This document shows positions 5,793 to 8,558 of a stretch of DNA of 8,558 nucleotides, in pieces. A program made the position numbers and the translations under genes. Positions within the stretch are counted from its first letter, which is position 1; every line of letters begins with the position of its first letter. Under the pieces are notes generated by a model. That model searched no databases and was not told the DNA's origin. It was given only the letters and a program-made list of their open reading frames with translations. Source of the stretch: a bacterium. GTDB taxonomy: Bacteria; Krumholzibacteriota; Krumholzibacteria; LZORAL124-64-63. The stretch lies in NCBI GenBank assembly GCA_003646045.1, contig QNDV01000075.1, forward strand, positions 1 to 8,558, in the 5' to 3' direction.

Positions 5793-6860
5793 ATGGCAAC
5801 AAGCAACCGAAGCCTGGAACTGGACGCGCGATCCCGGGAGATCCTCGAGGCGGTGGTGCGCCTGAATGTGGAGACCGGGCGGCCGGTGAGTTCGGGCCTG
5901 GTGGAACGGTCCCTCGGGAGTCCCGTGTCATCGGCCACCATTCGTGGCGTCATGAAGCGACTGGAGCAGCAGGGACTGTTGTTCCAGCTCCATACCTCGT
6001 CGGGCCGGATCCCCACGGATCCGGGATTCCGCGTGTATGTGGACAGCCTGCGGGCCGGTTGGGGCCTGCGGCGGCTGGAGGCCCCCGCTGGCATGCGGCG
6101 ACTCCTGGCCAAGGGACTGGCGGCGGGATCCGCCGCCACGGAGCCGCGTGAAGTCGCGCGGCTGTTGAGTCGTCTGACGGACAACGTGAGCATCGTGCTG
6201 GGACCGTCCTGGGAAGACGTGGGCGTCACCAGGATCGAGGTCCATCCCCGTTCCGCCTCGGTGGTGCTGTTGGTGCTGATTCTGGAGAATGCCCTGGTCC
6301 GCACGGGCCTGGTGGACCTGCAGCAGGAGCGTCCGCGGGCAGTAGTGGCCGAAGCCGGTCGTGCCCTGTCGCGCCGCGCGCGGCGTTTGACGGTGGCCCG
6401 GATCAGGGCCGGCGAACTGGAGACGCCGGATCTGATGCGTTCGCCGGCATCGCAGTGTGCCGCTGAACTGGCCCGGGGTTGCCGCCTGGCCCTGGACGAA
6501 CTGGCAGAAGGCGAGGTGGAGCTCGAGGGGGTGGCGAACGTGCTGGAAGAGCCCGAGTTCCATCACCCGGAACCCCTGAAGGCCCTGCTTCGTTTCGTGG
6601 AATCCCCGCGGGCCATCCGGCGGGCACTGGCTCGTCTGGATCGGCATCGCAACCGCGAGTTGGGCGTCTGGATCGGGGACGAGAATCCGGTGGGGGACCT
6701 GCGTCGCTTTGCCGTGGTGACGAGGGGCTTCGCCCTTGATGGTCGCCGCGGCATGATGGCGGTGCTGGGACCGCGCCGCATGTCATATCACCGCGCCCTG
6801 CACGGCATCGACCTGCTGGGACGCGCCCTGGACGAGAGTATCGGCGGCCGGGTGGATTGA
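5793..6860 (+). CDS. hrcA: Heat-shock transcription repressor HrcA
   Basis: The 355-residue protein is near the family length (about 340-350). The N-terminal winged helix (residues about 8-85) begins LDARSREILEAVVRLNVETG and includes PVSSATIRGVMKRLEQQGLL and the wing HTSSGRIPTDPGFRVYVD, all clear HrcA wording. A long, variable dimerisation domain follows. The C-terminal conserved part has IGDEN (294-298), FAVVTRGF and LGPRRMSYHRAL (325-336). In other bacteria HrcA binds the CIRCE element upstream of groESL or dnaK operons and is folded by GroEL, so heat stress releases repression. ATG 5793 is preferred because the family N-terminus starts just after it; in-frame TTG 5718 coincides with the -35 box and GTG 5748 with the -10 box. 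The ribosome-binding site before ATG 5793 is weak. No CIRCE sequence is visible in front of this gene or elsewhere in the window, so autoregulation through CIRCE is not supported here. Confidence 0.94.
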   Translation: MATSNRSLELDARSREILEAVVRLNVETGRPVSSGLVERSLGSPVSSATIRGVMKRLEQQGLLFQLHTSSGRIPTDPGFRVYVDSLRAGWGLRRLEAPAGMRRLLAKGLAAGSAATEPREVARLLSRLTDNVSIVLGPSWEDVGVTRIEVHPRSASVVLLVLILENALVRTGLVDLQQERPRAVVAEAGRALSRRARRLTVARIRAGELETPDLMRSPASQCAAELARGCRLALDELAEGEVELEGVANVLEEPEFHHPEPLKALLRFVESPRAIRRALARLDRHRNRELGVWIGDENPVGDLRRFAVVTRGFALDGRRGMMAVLGPRRMSYHRALHGIDLLGRALDESIGGRVD

Positions 6861-6895
6861 GGTCCCCGGCAACCATGGAAGGACGACGACCAGAC

Positions 6896-7501
6896 ATGAA
6901 TGAACGCCCGGAAGAGAAACCCCGTGAGGCGGATGATCCAGTCGATGATCTCGTCGATGAGATCGTGACCGAGGCAGCCGATTCGGCGGCCGGCGGGGCC
7001 GATGACGGATCCGACGCCGACGGGGATACCGAAACCACCGAGCCTCCCACACCCCTGGAGACGGTGACCGCCGAACGCGACGAATTGCATGAACGCTGGT
7101 TGCGGGTGGTGGCGGAGCTGGACAACGTGCGCAAGCGTTCGCGCCGAGAAATGACCGAGACCCGCCGGTTCGCCCAGGCGGACGTACTGCGTTCCCTGCT
7201 GGATGTGGCGGACAATTTCGAGCGGGCCCTCGCCTCCATGGAGGCCGAGTCGGAGAATTCGGCCACCAGCCTGCGTGAGGGTGTGGAGTTGATCCACCAG
7301 CGCTTCGGTGCCGTACTGCGGGAGCGGGGCGTGGAGATCATCGAGGCCCTTGATCTGCAATTCGACCCCAATTGCCACGAAGCGGTGGCACAAGCGCCGC
7401 GTGAGGGCGCGGAACACGGCACCATCATCGAAGTGGTGCAGCAGGGATATCGTTTCGGCGACATGGTGCTGCGGCCGGCGCGGGTCATCATCGCCAGTTA
7501 G
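6896..7501 (+). CDS. grpE: GrpE, nucleotide exchange factor of DnaK
   Basis: The 201-residue protein releases ADP from DnaK so that the chaperone cycle can continue. Residues 1-55 are very acidic and Ala/Thr-rich, as in many GrpE N-termini, and are probably disordered. The long helix of the dimer carries RWLRVVAELDNVRKRSRRE (67-85), followed by FAQADVLRSLLDVADNFERAL (92-112). The C-terminal beta domain that contacts DnaK contains FDPNCHEAV (156-164), GTIIEVVQQGYRFGDMVLRP (175-194) and the terminal ARVIIAS. The start is ambiguous: ATG 6896 has GGAAGGA (6877-6883) 12 bases upstream; ATG 6875 would add 7 residues; TTG 6857 overlaps the hrcA stop as TTGA and would add 13. I chose 6896 for its better ribosome-binding site, at moderate confidence. 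The gene ends 15 bp before dnaJ, with no room for dnaK between them. Confidence 0.95.
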   Translation: MNERPEEKPREADDPVDDLVDEIVTEAADSAAGGADDGSDADGDTETTEPPTPLETVTAERDELHERWLRVVAELDNVRKRSRREMTETRRFAQADVLRSLLDVADNFERALASMEAESENSATSLREGVELIHQRFGAVLRERGVEIIEALDLQFDPNCHEAVAQAPREGAEHGTIIEVVQQGYRFGDMVLRPARVIIAS

Positions 7502-7516
7502 AACCCGGGAGAGACC

Positions 7517-8558
7517 ATGGCGGGCAAGAGGGACTACTACGAGGTATTGGGTGTGGGCCGGGATGCGGCTGCGGGCGACATCAAGCGCGCCTACCGCAAA
7601 CACGCCATCCAGTACCATCCCGACAAGAATCCGGATGACGCGAGTGCGGCCGAGAAGTTCCGCGAGGCAGCCGAAGCCTATGAGGTCCTGAAGGACCGGC
7701 AGAAGCGAGCCCAGTACGACCAGTTCGGCCATGCGGATCCCAATCAGGGCTTTAGCGGCGGCGGTTTCGGTGGCGGCGGCTTCAACGTCGATCTGAACGA
7801 CGCCCTGGAGTCGTTCCTGCGCAATTTCGGCATGGGTGGATTCGGGGATGCTTTCGGCGGCGAGGGTCGCGGTGGCGGTGGGCGCCACCCGGGTCGCAGC
7901 CTCCAGCTCCAGCTGGAAGTATCGTTGGTCGAGGCGGCCAAGGGTGCCAAGCGCAAGGTGAAGGTCAACAAGCAGGTGGCTTGTGACGACTGTGACGGCT
8001 CGGGCGCCAGGGCGGGCAGCCGACCCAGCACCTGCCCCCATTGCCGGGGCCAGGGCCGGGTGCGACAGGTACGCCAGTCCCTGCTGGGGCAGATGGTCAC
8101 CGAAGCTGCTTGTCCCCATTGCCAGGGCTCGGGCCGGATCATCGAGGATCCCTGCGTCTCCTGCCGGGGCACGGGCACGGTGCGCGGCGAGGAAACGCTG
8201 GACATCAAGGTCCCCGCCGGCGTCAGTACCGGCAACTACATGGAACTCGAAGGCAAGGGTGACATGGGCGAGGGCGGCGCTCCCGCCGGAGCCCTGCGTG
8301 TGGTCTTCGAGGTCACCGAGAGCGACACCTTCGAACGGCATGGTGACGACTTGTTGCTGGATCTGCCGGTCTCGCCGGTGGACCTCATGCTCGGCACGCG
8401 CCTGGAGGTTCCCACCCTGGACGGCAAGGTGGCCCTGAAGATTCCCGCCGGTACCCAGAGCCACAAGATCTTTCGCATGCGCGGCAAGGGTATGCCCCAC
8501 GTGAACCGTCCGGGCGCCGGAGACCAGCTGGTGCGGGTGCTGTCCTGGACGCCGCAGA
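7517..8558 (+). CDS. dnaJ: Chaperone DnaJ (Hsp40), C-terminus cut off by window edge
   Basis: The frame is open from ATG 7517 to the last base, giving 347 complete codons of an expected 370-390. The J domain (residues about 5-71) has [20 protein letters not shown], the essential HPD at 34-36 that stimulates DnaK ATPase, and [19 protein letters not shown] Gly/Phe-rich linker (78-123) follows. The zinc-binding domain has all four CxxCxGxG repeats: Cys156/159, Cys173/176, Cys199/202 and Cys213/216, so this is a class I (type A) DnaJ. The client-binding domains include [18 protein letters not shown] (232-249), [21 protein letters not shown] (283-303) and [11 protein letters not shown] (319-329). 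The start is well supported by GGGAG (7507-7511) at 5-base spacing and by the conserved N-terminus. The gene follows grpE by 15 bp and is presumably cotranscribed with hrcA and grpE. No defect is seen in the visible part. Confidence 0.97.
   Translation, partial: MAGKRDYYEVLGVGRDAAAGDIKRAYRKHAIQYHPDKNPDDASAAEKFREAAEAYEVLKDRQKRAQYDQFGHADPNQGFSGGGFGGGGFNVDLNDALESFLRNFGMGGFGDAFGGEGRGGGGRHPGRSLQLQLEVSLVEAAKGAKRKVKVNKQVACDDCDGSGARAGSRPSTCPHCRGQGRVRQVRQSLLGQMVTEAACPHCQGSGRIIEDPCVSCRGTGTVRGEETLDIKVPAGVSTGNYMELEGKGDMGEGGAPAGALRVVFEVTESDTFERHGDDLLLDLPVSPVDLMLGTRLEVPTLDGKVALKIPAGTQSHKIFRMRGKGMPHVNRPGAGDQLVRVLSWTPQ

Noticed and set aside
6788..8500. A very long open frame on the minus strand opposite grpE and dnaJ.
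   Set aside because: It is antisense to two unmistakable genes and has no recognisable motif or ribosome-binding site. High-GC codon use on the + strand leaves few stops on the opposite strand.
1..8558. Search for CRISPR arrays, insertion sequences, integrases, and an integrated element at the tRNA-Sec gene.
   Set aside because: tRNA-Sec genes are known island insertion sites, but only housekeeping genes follow here and I see no integrase or duplicated tRNA 3' end. No regularly spaced repeats or transposase motifs were found by eye.

Overview
This is an ordinary, gene-dense stretch of bacterial chromosome that is GC-rich and coded entirely on the + strand. In order it holds: the last 26 codons of a RidA-family protein; a tRNA gene that folds as selenocysteine tRNA (selC); a diacylglycerol-kinase-like lipid kinase; a small secreted or membrane protein resembling DUF5683; lepA (elongation factor 4); lepB (signal peptidase I); hemW (radical-SAM heme chaperone); hrcA; grpE; and the first 347 codons of dnaJ, which runs off the right edge.

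The organism is a bacterium with high GC, especially at third codon positions, and probably a double membrane. A tRNA-Sec gene with an encoded CCA end implies that it decodes UGA as selenocysteine, although no selA, selB or selenoprotein gene lies here. The wording of the LepA switch I region (GITIKSHPIRM) and the DUF5683-like protein recall the Bacteroidota/Fibrobacterota/Gemmatimonadota side of the tree or a neighbouring candidate phylum. That placement is a weak inference from memory.

Layout: bases 1-240 hold the ridA tail, a promoter-like sequence and tRNA-Sec. Bases 272-1851 hold the lipid kinase and the DUF5683-like gene, overlapping by 4 bp. Bases 1930-5701 hold lepA-lepB-hemW, joined by 4-bp stop/start overlaps (ATGA, then TTGA). 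A 91-bp gap follows, containing a TTGACA promoter-like sequence whose spacer carries a 7-bp inverted repeat. Bases 5793-8558 hold the heat-shock cluster hrcA-grpE-dnaJ, in which dnaK is absent from its frequent place between grpE and dnaJ.

The genes fall into three jobs: translation (tRNA-Sec, LepA), envelope and export (lipid kinase, DUF5683-like protein, LepB) and cofactor or protein folding (HemW, HrcA, GrpE, DnaJ). I see no mobile element, CRISPR array, phage gene or defence island, and no convincing previously undescribed system. The points most worth a second look are the tRNA-Sec with an unusual acceptor junction, the inverted repeat in the hrcA promoter with no CIRCE element, the missing dnaK, the altered motifs in HemW, and the uncharacterised membrane protein coupled to the lipid kinase.
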